Origin: Bacillus sp. 491mf
GTDB taxonomy: Bacteria > Bacillota > Bacilli > Bacillales > Bacillaceae_G
Direction of reading: 5' to 3'
Length of the DNA stretch: 64,000 nucleotides
Assembly: GCF_900112415.1 (NCBI RefSeq)
Contig: NZ_FOLV01000008.1
Location: 1-64,000, forward strand
In this document: positions 1 through 8,260 of the stretch, piece by piece
Position numbering within the stretch: position 1 is the stretch's first letter
How the letters are laid out: each line of letters begins with the position of its first letter
Translations under genes and position numbers: made by a program
Notes under the pieces: model-generated
Database searches by the model: none
Told to the model about the DNA's origin: nothing
What the model saw: only the letters and a program-made list of their open reading frames with translations

Positions 1-315
1 AAAAAAGACGTAGCTGAAGCCGTTCTCCATTCGGATCAAGGCTATCAGTATACGTCTTATGCATACAACAAGCGATTAGAAGCATATGGCATAAAAGGCA
101 GCCACTCTCGCAAAGGAAACTGCCTAGATAACGCCTGTGTAGAATCCTTCTTTTCGCACCTCAAGACAGAGAAGTTGTATCTATACCAGTGTAAATCGGA
201 AAGTGAATTAAGACAAGCCGTTGAAGATTATATTTACTATTATAATTATCAACGATTTCAATCTAAACTCAATCAGCGTGCGCCGATTGAGTTTAGACAC
301 GCACTAGCTGCATAG
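1..315 (+). CDS. IS3-family transposase (OrfB), C-terminal fragment
   Basis: The reading frame is open from the first base and stops at TAG 313-315, so only the last 104 residues are in the window. It shows the end of an rve-type DDE integrase: HSDQGYQYTS holds the second catalytic Asp, and NCLDNACVESFF ends with the catalytic Glu. The tail NYQRFQSKLNQRAPIEF is typical of the IS150 branch of IS3. In this family OrfB is normally made by frameshifting from OrfA, which would lie to the left of the window. Whether the element is intact cannot be judged. Confidence 0.9.
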   Translation, partial: KKDVAEAVLHSDQGYQYTSYAYNKRLEAYGIKGSHSRKGNCLDNACVESFFSHLKTEKLYLYQCKSESELRQAVEDYIYYYNYQRFQSKLNQRAPIEFRHALAA

Positions 316-339
316 TTTTTTTATATTGTCTACTTGACA
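1..339 (+). mobile_element. Right end of an IS3-family insertion sequence
   Basis: The transposase tail is followed by 24 bp ending in TGTCTACTTGACA at 327-339. Read inward from the right this is TGTCAAGTAGACA, with the terminal TG...CA expected for IS3-family ends. The left end and the target duplication are outside the window, so the boundary at 339 is an inference. Confidence 0.6.
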
Positions 340-344
340 GGGAT

Positions 345-367
345 AAGACCATAGTTACGGTCTTTTT
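345..367. terminator. Hairpin terminator after IS end / ABC operon
   Basis: AAGACC and GGTCTT pair around an 8-nt loop and are followed by a T-run on the + strand. It lies just past the stop of the minus-strand permease gene, so it could also end that operon. Confidence 0.5.
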
Positions 368-368
368 A

Positions 369-1166
369 CTAAACATTCAAGTCTCTTTTTTTATAATAAA
401 CATAGGTTACGATCAAAAGTGATAGAATCAATACTAGTGAAATTACTACAAAAATCACATCTAAACCACCGCCATACATGACATTTTTCGCTTCGAAATA
501 TTTAAAGGGTGTAAAATATCTTAAGCCTTTAATGTTCTCATTTAAGTCGATAATGATTGATAACATATACATAAGTAATAGGATTCCAGTAGATACTGAT
601 GCAGCCGTTTTTGGTTTCTTTTTTACAGCAGCGAGTGCGCTGCCAATAACCATGAACAAGACCTGCAAAATAAACATTGCCGCCATTAAGATGGCGATTT
701 CACTATTAACCTCTTCACCATTGCTATATTTCCCTAAAAGGATAATAGAAGAAACGAATGTTACGAGATTAAAGATCACGATATTTGTGAATGCTGCCAT
801 TAACTTTGCTGTAATAACTTTACTTCTAGATACTGGTTTTACGAATAAAAACTCAGATGTTTTATCCCGTTCTTCTTTGGCAATTATGGTTGCTCCGATC
901 ATTACCGCATGAATAGTTGCCATTAATAATAAATAGAGAAAAAGCATACCATAGTAACCGCTGGCCTTCGTTAAGTCTAAATCACTAAAACCTAATACAG
1001 CCCGCAGCGACTTTGGAATATCTGCCATCAAATCATTTATCGATTGGCCCGATGACGAATACGCTTCATATTTAGTCATTCCTGATGCCACCATTAGGAA
1101 GACACCGATGCTCCAAAATATGAGCGATTTCCGATGAGATTTCAATTCTTTTATAAATATATTCAT
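369..1166 (-). CDS. ABC-2 type transporter permease (distal)
   Basis: A 265-residue membrane protein with about six hydrophobic segments and no signal peptide, the usual layout of an ABC-2 permease subunit. It is a clear paralogue of the next gene: both carry a cytoplasmic loop of the form K-T-x-[ED]-F-L-x-x-K-P-V-[ST]-R-[ST]-K after the second membrane segment. The two probably form a heterodimer with the ATPase at 2010-2894. It is the last gene of a TetR-ATPase-permease-permease unit, 45 bp after its partner. The substrate is unknown; units of this design often export lipids, drugs or antimicrobial peptides. Confidence 0.85.
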   Translation of the reverse strand: MNIFIKELKSHRKSLIFWSIGVFLMVASGMTKYEAYSSSGQSINDLMADIPKSLRAVLGFSDLDLTKASGYYGMLFLYLLLMATIHAVMIGATIIAKEERDKTSEFLFVKPVSRSKVITAKLMAAFTNIVIFNLVTFVSSIILLGKYSNGEEVNSEIAILMAAMFILQVLFMVIGSALAAVKKKPKTAASVSTGILLLMYMLSIIIDLNENIKGLRYFTPFKYFEAKNVMYGGGLDVIFVVISLVLILSLLIVTYVYYKKRDLNV

Positions 1167-1211
1167 GACCGAACCCCTCCATTTAGCTTTCCGTAAGTAA
1201 AGCTATCATTC

Positions 1212-2003
1212 TTAAACAGAATGGATATCCTTCTTGATATAGACAACATAACTAGTCGCAATGGCAAGAATAATAATAACTGCACCAACAATTAAAAATG
1301 TTGCTTCATAGCTAGAATGTTTAATGATATAGGAAGTGTCGAAATATTTAAACGGTGAAAAATAACGTTTTACTTCATCACTATCACTGAACATTCCCAC
1401 AAAATAAAAAGCAAAGACAGTAGCAAGCGAGACGGTCAACACAGATTTGATTTTTTGGACCATAACGGAAATGATAATTCCTAAAGAAAGGAATATTAGC
1501 TGCGTGAAAAAAATTGTAAGCGAAAGCAAAAAGAAAATTTTCAAGCTAAAATCATCAGTCTTAACTTGTAATGCTATAAAGCTAGCTGCAGCGAAATAAA
1601 CGATATTCGTCATGACAATCGAAACTAGCGCTGCCAATAACTTTGCTGTCAAAATTTTAGTACGAGTAACAGGCTTCGTTAGCAAAAAATCCGCTGTTTT
1701 TTCACGTACTTCCTTGTTAACAATGGAAATACCGAGATTCATGGCCTGGATTGCTGCGCAAAGAGTAATAAATGATAATGGGAAGCTATAGAACCCTAGA
1801 ATCGTAAAGAAATTTTCTTGATTAAACCCAAGTGCATTTCTTATCGCCTCTGGATAATTTTCTAATATTTTCATGAAATCCTCTGCATCCTTAGCAAATG
1901 AAGAGTACATCGACATATAAATAGCAATGATCACAATTAACGATAGCGACCATATAATCGTAGACTTTCGATAAGCCTTCAATTCATGCATAAAGATATT
2001 CAT
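1212..2003 (-). CDS. ABC-2 type transporter permease (proximal)
   Basis: A 263-residue polytopic membrane protein, paralogous to 369-1166 (shared loop ADFLLTKPVTRTKILTAKLL). The start is 6 bp after the stop of the ATPase gene, so the two are probably translationally coupled. Family knowledge says one ATPase dimer serves such a permease pair. Expression should follow the TetR-type operators upstream of the operon. The substrate cannot be inferred from sequence. Confidence 0.85.
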   Translation of the reverse strand: MNIFMHELKAYRKSTIIWSLSLIVIIAIYMSMYSSFAKDAEDFMKILENYPEAIRNALGFNQENFFTILGFYSFPLSFITLCAAIQAMNLGISIVNKEVREKTADFLLTKPVTRTKILTAKLLAALVSIVMTNIVYFAAASFIALQVKTDDFSLKIFFLLSLTIFFTQLIFLSLGIIISVMVQKIKSVLTVSLATVFAFYFVGMFSDSDEVKRYFSPFKYFDTSYIIKHSSYEATFLIVGAVIIILAIATSYVVYIKKDIHSV

Positions 2004-2009
2004 CGTTTC

Positions 2010-2894
2010 TTAAGCCTCCTTTTCGTAATAATGTATAAAGATCTCCTCAAGGTCCGGTTCTTCGATCCACAGATTCGCAATTTCAATTTCAGCGATTTTT
2101 TTCATCACCGTATTGATATTTCCTTTAAATATAAAGCTGGTTACGTTATTGTTAACTTCTAATTTATTGACCCCGTCGATTTGGAAGTAATTCTTGTCTA
2201 GAGCTGATTTCGTCTCAATTTTAAATTTTTTATAGTTATTTTCTTGTAACGTGCTAATCTTTTCTACCGTTACGATTTTACCTTCTTTAATAATGGCAAC
2301 ACGATTACATAATCTTTGAACCTCACTGAGGATGTGCGACGAAAATAAAATCGTAGCACCTTTTTTATTCTCTTCCTCTAATAGTTCAAAGAATTTTTGC
2401 TGCATTAATGGATCGAGCCCGCTCGTCGGTTCATCTAAAATAATAAGTTTAGGTTCATGGAGTAGCCCTTGAACAATCCCAACCTTCTTTTTGTTTCCTA
2501 AAGAAAGGTCATCAATTTTTTTATTTAAATCCAAATCCATAATTTCTGCTAACTCTTTGATTCTCTTACTGCAATCCTTTTTATAAAAGCTGGCTGAGTA
2601 TTTTAAAAGGTCCTTTACTTTCATATTGTCATAATAAAAAATTTCTGATGGTAAATAGCCAATTTCCTTTTTTATTTCTGGAGCAAATTGAATACAGTCT
2701 TTCCCAAAAATTGTGGCGCTGCCACTTGTGGGGTAAATAATCGATAATAATGTACGAATCGTTGTTGACTTCCCGGCACCATTAGGCCCAATAAAACCGA
2801 AAATTTCACCTTGTTCAACATTAAAACTAATATCGGATATTCCTCTTACCTTGCCATAAGTTTTAGTTAGATTTTTAATTTCTATTACGTTCAT
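2010..2894 (-). CDS. ABC transporter ATP-binding protein
   Basis: A 294-residue ATPase of the CcmA/YhaQ type. Walker A is GPNGAGKST, the signature is LSLGNKKKV (a variant of LSGGQ), Walker B with the following D-loop is LIILDEPTSGLD, and the switch His is in SSHIL. The C-terminal 90 residues form the extra domain common in drug and antimicrobial peptide exporters. The ATG at 2894 is chosen over one at 2915 because AAGGAGGT lies 7-8 bp before it and the longer form would overlap the TetR stop. It energises the two permeases that follow. Confidence 0.92.
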   Translation of the reverse strand: MNVIEIKNLTKTYGKVRGISDISFNVEQGEIFGFIGPNGAGKSTTIRTLLSIIYPTSGSATIFGKDCIQFAPEIKKEIGYLPSEIFYYDNMKVKDLLKYSASFYKKDCSKRIKELAEIMDLDLNKKIDDLSLGNKKKVGIVQGLLHEPKLIILDEPTSGLDPLMQQKFFELLEEENKKGATILFSSHILSEVQRLCNRVAIIKEGKIVTVEKISTLQENNYKKFKIETKSALDKNYFQIDGVNKLEVNNNVTSFIFKGNINTVMKKIAEIEIANLWIEEPDLEEIFIHYYEKEA

Positions 2895-2907
2895 TTTTAA
2901 TACCTCC

Positions 2908-3531
2908 TTATTCATATAAAGAAATTCTTAGTATTTCTAAGTATTCTTCCATTTCGGCCATTGTCCCCTCGATATCGATTTGATCCAAGGATAGTGACAA
3001 TGCTTTTTCTTGCACTTGATAGGCGAACCCTTCTATTGTCCAATTAATAATGTTGATCGCCTTTTTTATATCAATTCCTTTTTTAAATTTAGAAAAGTCA
3101 ATATCAGAAAATAATTGATTATAGGATCGTTCGAGTATTTCTTTCGCCTTGCAGTTTATATCAATTTTTATTGCGGAGGAAGAATCTGTATAAGCCGACT
3201 TAGCAAAGTTCAACATTTCTGGATAAATTTTATATATTTCGATTTTCAGCAATGAGATTTGTCGATAGCGGGCAAAAATGTCTTTTTCATCCCAATTTAT
3301 CTTTTCTGTTATTTTTTTCAGTAGAGTATCGATCATATGTTCATATAAGAATATATATAATTGTTTTTTATTTTGAAAATAATGGAATAACAAACCCTTT
3401 GATATCCCCGCTTCTTTAACGATTTCATTAGTCGACGCCTTATCATATCCTTTCTGGGCAAATTCCTTCATCGCTGCATTTATTATGCGGTCTTGTTTGT
3501 CCTGATCCAGGTTCAAAAATTTTGAATACAT
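2908..3531 (-). CDS. TetR-family transcriptional regulator
   Basis: A 207-residue regulator. The N-terminal TetR domain runs through RIINAAMKEFAQKGYDKAST and the recognition helix GISKGLLFHYFQNKKQL; the rest is a helical ligand-binding domain. The ATG at 3531 has a GAGG site; a longer frame to 3579 would begin inside a probable operator. It is the first gene of the ABC operon, 13 bp ahead of the ATPase, so it likely represses its own operon until an effector (perhaps the exported compound) binds. The ligand is unknown. Confidence 0.88.
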   Translation of the reverse strand: MYSKFLNLDQDKQDRIINAAMKEFAQKGYDKASTNEIVKEAGISKGLLFHYFQNKKQLYIFLYEHMIDTLLKKITEKINWDEKDIFARYRQISLLKIEIYKIYPEMLNFAKSAYTDSSSAIKIDINCKAKEILERSYNQLFSDIDFSKFKKGIDIKKAINIINWTIEGFAYQVQEKALSLSLDQIDIEGTMAEMEEYLEILRISLYE

Positions 3532-3569
3532 TGGAGAAACCCTCTTTTCTTTCATTCTAAAAATTGCAA

Positions 3570-3586
3570 TTGACCACATCAGTCAA
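3570..3586. promoter_or_regulatory. Candidate TetR operator 1
   Basis: TTGACCACATCAGTCAA, a near-perfect inverted repeat (TTGAC-N7-GTCAA), lies 39 bp ahead of the TetR start. It matches operator 2 in 13-14 of 17 positions. Confidence 0.6.
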
Positions 3587-3602
3587 TCACATTGTACCCC
3601 TG

Positions 3603-3619
3603 TTGACCACAGCGGTCAA
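3603..3619. promoter_or_regulatory. Candidate TetR operator 2
   Basis: TTGACCACAGCGGTCAA is a perfect 6-bp inverted repeat around 5 bp. Its centre is 33 bp (three helical turns) from that of operator 1, so two dimers would sit on the same face. Both sites lie where the operon promoter should be. Confidence 0.65.
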
Positions 3620-3722
3620 TAGTGTTCAAGTTGTATTTTTACAAAAAAATGAATTTTTAGAATTTGTAGTTTTAAAATAGTATTTGATCAAATTTATACT
3701 CATAACCTTAATGAATGAACAA

Positions 3723-3763
3723 AAAAAGAGCGTGTTTAAAAAAACTGCTTCACACACACTCTT
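3723..3763 (-). terminator. Terminator after the HAD phosphatase gene
   Basis: AAGAGTGTGT pairs (with G-T wobbles) with ACACGCTCTT, followed on the minus strand by seven T. It lies 45 bp past the stop of 3808-4614. Confidence 0.6.
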
Positions 3764-3807
3764 AGTATTTTTAATTTCATTCTTCTTTTATAAAAAGTTT
3801 AATCATA

Positions 3808-4614
3808 TTAAGCATTATTGCCGGTACAAATTAACCTTTCTAATACTTGTGCTACTCCGTCTTCATCATTGGACTTTGTAACGAAATATGCAATTTCTTT
3901 TAGTTCAGGTATTGCATTTTCCATAGCGATTGGGAAACCGCAGGCGTGGAAAAGATCTAAATCGTTCCAATCATCACCAAATGCCATTATGTTGTTTATA
4001 TTTAACTGAATTTGAACACAAAGATCCATTATAGCTTGTTTTTTAGAAACACCTTTGGCCATAATTTGAATTAAAGTTCCCGAATCAGTACATACAGTGT
4101 TTACTTTATGTTCAAATTGCTTTTGTAATTTTTCGTAATATGGATATTGTGTGATTAATAATTTCGAAGCTTTAATTTCTTTCAATTCATCTAACGAAAC
4201 TACAATTGGATTTACAATTGCATTCATAGCTTTACTATAATCTAGCGTCTTGTTGCTATACCATGTATCTTCAGATTCGATAGAAAGACAAGCACCTGAA
4301 TGATGAGTAATTACATATTCAATAATTTCATTTTTGATAGCTGATTCAACTGGATAATGTTGTCTGTACTCTGATGTATAATCAATGATTAAAGCGCCGT
4401 TGTAATACACAATCGGTCCCATTTCTTGAAGTTCCCAAGGAAGAAAGTCTTTTACTGAACGCGGGGGTCTTGCAGTCGCGAAAATAACAGTTATTCCTTG
4501 TCTATAACATTCGAGGATAGCTTGTAAGTTTCTATTAGAAATTTCTTTTTGTGAATTTAGTAGTGTACCATCTAAGTCTAAAACAATTCCTTTAACATTC
4601 GATATAAGGTCCAT
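3808..4614 (-). CDS. Cof-type HAD superfamily hydrolase
   Basis: A 268-residue soluble phosphatase. Motif I is LDLDGTLL (nucleophile and acid Asp near residues 13 and 15), motif II lies in VIFATARPP, motif III Lys is in ASKLLITQ, and motif IV is GDDWNDLDLF. The large C2B cap between motifs II and III marks the Cof/YkrA group, which acts on small sugar phosphates, FMN or similar metabolites. It is monocistronic, divergent from the MBL gene at 4838. The exact substrate is not predictable. Confidence 0.88.
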   Translation of the reverse strand: MDLISNVKGIVLDLDGTLLNSQKEISNRNLQAILECYRQGITVIFATARPPRSVKDFLPWELQEMGPIVYYNGALIIDYTSEYRQHYPVESAIKNEIIEYVITHHSGACLSIESEDTWYSNKTLDYSKAMNAIVNPIVVSLDELKEIKASKLLITQYPYYEKLQKQFEHKVNTVCTDSGTLIQIMAKGVSKKQAIMDLCVQIQLNINNIMAFGDDWNDLDLFHACGFPIAMENAIPELKEIAYFVTKSNDEDGVAQVLERLICTGNNA

Positions 4615-4710
4615 GTGAGCATCTCCTTGTTTGAAAATATCTTTTTCATATTCTATATATAGTTCGGAAATCCTCTTTGTTTAAACTTAATCATAAAAAC
4701 AAACAAAAAC

Positions 4711-4739
4711 TTGACAAAAAATTTTATTTATGTTATGAT
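4711..4739 (+). promoter_or_regulatory. Sigma-A type promoter for the MBL hydrolase gene
   Basis: TTGACA at 4711-4716 and TATGAT at 4734-4739 are separated by exactly 17 bp. The start codon at 4838 is about 95 bp downstream, leaving a long leader that contains a palindrome. Confidence 0.7.
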
Positions 4740-4790
4740 TATTATTTTATTTGTTGATCAGAATCGTAAGGCGTGGTAAATTATCATATG

Positions 4791-4806
4791 TAGTAGTTAA
4801 CTACTA
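4791..4806. promoter_or_regulatory. Perfect 16-bp palindrome in the MBL gene leader
   Basis: TAGTAGTTAACTACTA is fully self-complementary. It lies between the predicted promoter and the ribosome site AGGAGG, a good place for a roadblock operator of a MarR- or TetR-type regulator. Confidence 0.5.
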
Positions 4807-4837
4807 TACAAACACATTTCCTAAGGAGGCTTAATCA

Positions 4838-5563
4838 ATGAAGATTTCAAATGGAGTTGCTGCACTTGAATTAAACATACAAGGTTTCGTCTTACATCCT
4901 ACACTTATCTGGAATGATGAAGAAGCTGTTTTGATTGATACCGGTATGCCTGGTCAGTTAGAACATATACGTACTGCAATGAATAATCTAGGAGTTCCTT
5001 TTGAAAAATTAAAGGCAGTCATTGTAACACATCAAGATATAGACCATATCGGAAGCCTTCCAGAAATACTACAAGCATCCTCTAAGCAAATTGATGTGTA
5101 TGCACACGAGCTTGATAAACCATATATCGAGGGAAAATTCCCACTTATAAAAACAGACCCTGAGCGTATGGATAAAGAAGCATGGGCATCTCTTCCGAAA
5201 GAAATGCAATTGTTATATACGAACCCTCCTAAATGTAATGTAAATCAGATTTTAGAAGATGGACAAGAACTTCCGTATTGCGGAGGCATTCAAGTGATTC
5301 ATACACCAGGACATACTCCGGGACATGTTAGCCTGTATGTAAAGAAAAGCAAAACTCTTGTTGCTGGTGATGCGATGATATGTACAGACGGTTCTTTACA
5401 AGGACCTGTTCAGAGAACAACGTTAGACATGAATACAGCCCTTGCTTCTCTGCAAAAATATTTAAATTTTGATATCGAATCGGTCATTTGTTATCACGGA
5501 GGCGTATGTATGAATACTCCAAAAGAACAAATTCATAATCTTGTAGAGCAAGTTGAGATATAA
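4838..5563 (+). CDS. MBL-fold metallo-hydrolase
   Basis: A 241-residue soluble metallo-beta-lactamase-fold protein. The metal motif is THQDIDHIG (HxDxDH form), with HTPGHTPGHVSLY supplying the next His, GDAM the bridging Asp and CYHGG the last His, so all zinc ligands are present. It resembles the glyoxalase II/YqjP/YflN group, which hydrolyses thioesters or lactones. CTAAGGAGGC gives a strong ribosome site. It has its own promoter and terminator. No neighbour points to a substrate. Confidence 0.88.
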   Translation: MKISNGVAALELNIQGFVLHPTLIWNDEEAVLIDTGMPGQLEHIRTAMNNLGVPFEKLKAVIVTHQDIDHIGSLPEILQASSKQIDVYAHELDKPYIEGKFPLIKTDPERMDKEAWASLPKEMQLLYTNPPKCNVNQILEDGQELPYCGGIQVIHTPGHTPGHVSLYVKKSKTLVAGDAMICTDGSLQGPVQRTTLDMNTALASLQKYLNFDIESVICYHGGVCMNTPKEQIHNLVEQVEI

Positions 5564-5634
5564 AACTCGATAATTAAGTATAAGATGTGTGACTTATTAT
5601 ACTTAAAAAATTAGTAAAATAAATGTTTTATATA

Positions 5635-5677
5635 GCGAACGCCTCTTTAAGATTCAACTAAAGAGGCGTTCGCTTTT
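5635..5677 (+). terminator. Strong terminator after the MBL gene
   Basis: A 15-bp perfect stem (GCGAACGCCTCTTTA with its complement) around a 9-nt loop, followed by TTTT. A smaller stem TAAGTATAA/TTATACTTA lies just before it. Confidence 0.8.
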
Positions 5678-5954
5678 CATTTAAACTTCCTTTTCTTTTG
5701 CTACGATTCATAATCCTGTTACACCACAAAACATAAAGACCGTTTAGGAACAGTTATATCAGATCTTGTACTACAAATCCTGTCATGCCTCCATGGGCCT
5801 TTATCACTAATCCTTTTGTATCTTATGGAATATCGAAAATTCATTACTGCATTTTCTGTAAGTTATTTTGCACTTTATGGCACGATTGTTCCTTCTCCCT
5901 CTAACATCGAATTTTGAGAATCTCTTAGCGTATAAAAACATTAAAATGTGTGTG
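5678..5954. other. Non-coding gap with possible gene relic
   Basis: No intact gene. On the minus strand about 5754-5813 can be read as GLVIKAHGGMTGFVVQDLI followed by a stop, which looks protein-like but has no start and is interrupted upstream. It may be the tail of a decayed gene; I cannot name it. Confidence 0.25.
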
Positions 5955-7763
5955 CTATTCCTGATAATCCTCAAATTCTTTATCATCTACTACGTAAGGG
6001 TGAGGATCCTCACGGATAAATCGTACCGCATTTAAACCAATCATCTGAGCAGCGATGGAAGTGTTTCCATCTGGTAAAATAGGCGAAACGGAAAGATCAG
6101 CAACTTTAAGATTTTTTGTACCAAAGACGTTGAGGAATCCATCTACTACTCCTTCTTGAATCGTCCTTCCCATCTTACATTGCCCTCCAAAATGAAAGAA
6201 GTTCGAATAAGACGCCCTAACATAATTCTCAAGTTGCTTTCGTGTGCCTGTCTTGAAGATATTTTCCGGAGGGTATACAACCTCACCTATGCCGTTATTA
6301 AGAGTTCGAGCATGCTGAATAATATTGTAAGTATTGATATATTGATCTACAAGAAAATCTAGATCATCACGATTTTGCAACGGATTGAAAGTAAGCGATG
6401 GAGGAGCTTCAAGATTGCTATGTGCTGCCATAATCGTACCCTTACTTTTCGGGTTAAGATCTAAAATGCCGAAACTCATGATATTGGTATCACTGGATCC
6501 ATCAAAATTCCAACCATTACTGATCACCTCTTGAATAGGAAGAAATAAAGGTACGGGGGCCCCTAACATTTGGAGACGACGACCCTCCAGACTCGCTGAA
6601 TTCTCTGCTTTAAAAGCACCTAGGGCAATAGGCTGGTCAGGATCAGCCGATAATATCGATACAAGTTGAGATGTCTCCACTCTAACTCCCAGTCCAACAT
6701 AAGCATGAGTTTGTAGATTGTAACCCACATTTGGACTCTCTATTAATGTTGATATACCTGCTTTAGCCAAATCGCACGATCTGCCGATTCCTGAACGTTG
6801 TAGAATGACTGAGGAAGAAAATCCTGCAGAGACGATAACGCCTTTTCTTGCAAACCTTCTTTGTGAAATACCGTTCTTGACAAATTCAACACCAACCGCA
6901 ATGTTCAGTCCCTGAATTTCTTTAAATAAGATTTTATTAACAGTTGTTTCAGCTAAAATAACCAACTTTCTTCCATCAACTCCAAACCCATCTGGACGAA
7001 ACGGGTCTCCTTGACTAACAATATTGTCATTTAAATATCCTGTTGCTGTCGATGAACGAACAAATTGACTATTTTTTTCCTGTTGGGTATATTGTGATTT
7101 GTAAAATGTACAATCTCTTACACCTGTATTATAGTCCTCAACAATGTCGATACCCAAAACCTTTGCGGTTGCGTTAGTCAAGGTTTCTATCAGCCCATGA
7201 GGAGGAATAAGTTGCTGTCTAACAAAAATAGGACCTTCCGTTCCCCTCTCGTTAGAGCATTGTGTTCCCCCTATATAGGTCTCATTTTTCATAAATAAGG
7301 AACGAATCTTGTTGTAACTCCATTGATCACCAACAAGTTCTCCCCATTTATCATAAAGTTCTTTACTCCCGCGCACTGCATACATGTTATTAATATTTGA
7401 GCTTCCCCCAATTCCCCGACCATTTTGTGAAAAAAGCGGGCGTTCAATGATTTTCTCTAGATTAGAAGTAACATTAAATGTAAACTTATTATCGCTGGCT
7501 AAATGAATTGCATCTGTAATGGAAGCACTGCTTAGCTCATTCGTCATATTTGCTCCTGCATCAAGCACTAATACAGAAGTACTTTTGTCATCCGTTAATT
7601 CTTTGGCGATTACTCCTCCGGCAGTTCCGGCACCAATCACGATATAATCAAATCCGGTCTGCTCGGTCGGTTGTATAGGTTCTGAAATAGGTTCTGGAAT
7701 GAGTTCTGGAATCTGAATAGGAAATGCCACAGGAATAAAGAAGCCTCTATTTTTTAATGGCAT
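5955..7763 (-). CDS. GMC-family FAD oxidoreductase
   Basis: A 602-residue flavoprotein of the glucose-methanol-choline family. The Rossmann FAD motif IVIGAGTAGGVIAKEL begins near residue 41, GRGIGGSSNINNMY is the second FAD signature, and FFHFGGQCKMG with DGNTSIAAQM provides the C-terminal His/Asn active-site pair. Before the Rossmann fold lies an unusual 35-residue Pro/Glu-rich leader (IPELIPEPISEPIQP). It has no signal peptide or twin-arginine motif. Family members oxidise alcohols such as choline or sugars. It stands alone, so the substrate is unknown. Confidence 0.88.
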   Translation of the reverse strand: MPLKNRGFFIPVAFPIQIPELIPEPISEPIQPTEQTGFDYIVIGAGTAGGVIAKELTDDKSTSVLVLDAGANMTNELSSASITDAIHLASDNKFTFNVTSNLEKIIERPLFSQNGRGIGGSSNINNMYAVRGSKELYDKWGELVGDQWSYNKIRSLFMKNETYIGGTQCSNERGTEGPIFVRQQLIPPHGLIETLTNATAKVLGIDIVEDYNTGVRDCTFYKSQYTQQEKNSQFVRSSTATGYLNDNIVSQGDPFRPDGFGVDGRKLVILAETTVNKILFKEIQGLNIAVGVEFVKNGISQRRFARKGVIVSAGFSSSVILQRSGIGRSCDLAKAGISTLIESPNVGYNLQTHAYVGLGVRVETSQLVSILSADPDQPIALGAFKAENSASLEGRRLQMLGAPVPLFLPIQEVISNGWNFDGSSDTNIMSFGILDLNPKSKGTIMAAHSNLEAPPSLTFNPLQNRDDLDFLVDQYINTYNIIQHARTLNNGIGEVVYPPENIFKTGTRKQLENYVRASYSNFFHFGGQCKMGRTIQEGVVDGFLNVFGTKNLKVADLSVSPILPDGNTSIAAQMIGLNAVRFIREDPHPYVVDDKEFEDYQE

Positions 7764-8039
7764 GAATAATCAAGCTCCTTTTTTGTATTTAGTATATTAA
7801 ATGTAAAAAGAGCATGTTTTCTTGTGCTATTGTCTTTATTTACCCAAAAATATAAGCTCTATACATTTTCAGTTAACATAATATATCATTATTAAAATTA
7901 CCTACTTTCAAAAATCCTTTTGTATCAAGGATTTTTCTGATTCTCGGACATTCTGAAATATGCAGGATTTTATATATCGCTGCAGTGGCGCGGCTTTCAG
8001 TGTTCAGGTTGTGTGTCGGATATGCTGAAAAATTATATA
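7764..8039. other. Upstream region of the GMC gene, no gene seen
   Basis: AT-rich near the GMC start, then a stretch at 7935-8035 with TCGGACATTCTGAAATATGC and a related TCGGATATGCTGAAAAA 85 bp later. No convincing open frame. The GMC promoter should lie in the first 100 bp. Confidence 0.3.
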
Positions 8040-8074
8040 AAAAAACGCTGATGATAAAAAATCAGCGTTTTTTT
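8040..8074. terminator. Bidirectional terminator
   Basis: AAAAACGCTGAT and ATCAGCGTTTTTTT form a 12-bp stem with A/T runs on both sides. On the minus strand it would end the DUF2515 unit that stops at 8261. Confidence 0.75.
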
Positions 8075-8128
8075 ATGTATCCTTTATACATGTAAAATCA
8101 ACATAATGCGCGTTATTGAAATTGAACT

Positions 8129-8184
8129 ACCCCCACCTACCGTTGCACGCTTGAGGTAGGGGTCTTCTCGCCAGATATGATAAA
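8129..8184. repeat. Hairpin fragment of a repeat (bcr1-like or IS200/IS605-like relic)
   Basis: CCCCCACCTACC pairs with GAGGTAGGGGTC around the loop, then TCTTCTCGCC leads to ATAAA at 8180-8184. The arm and spacing resemble the inner hairpin and right end of the bcr1 copy at 10243-10397. On the minus strand the same hairpin followed by GTTCAA also resembles the right end of IS200/IS605 elements. No tnpA or tnpB is present. I cannot tell which origin is correct. Confidence 0.4.
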
Positions 8185-8260
8185 TCTTATTTAAATTTCA
8201 ATACAGGATTCCGAACAATCTATTTGTTTATTTTTTAGATCTCTTTAACGCAATTTCCTG

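Noticed and set aside
3684-3881. 65-codon + strand frame between TetR and HAD genes
   Set aside because: It covers the HAD terminator and the HAD 3' end on the other strand.
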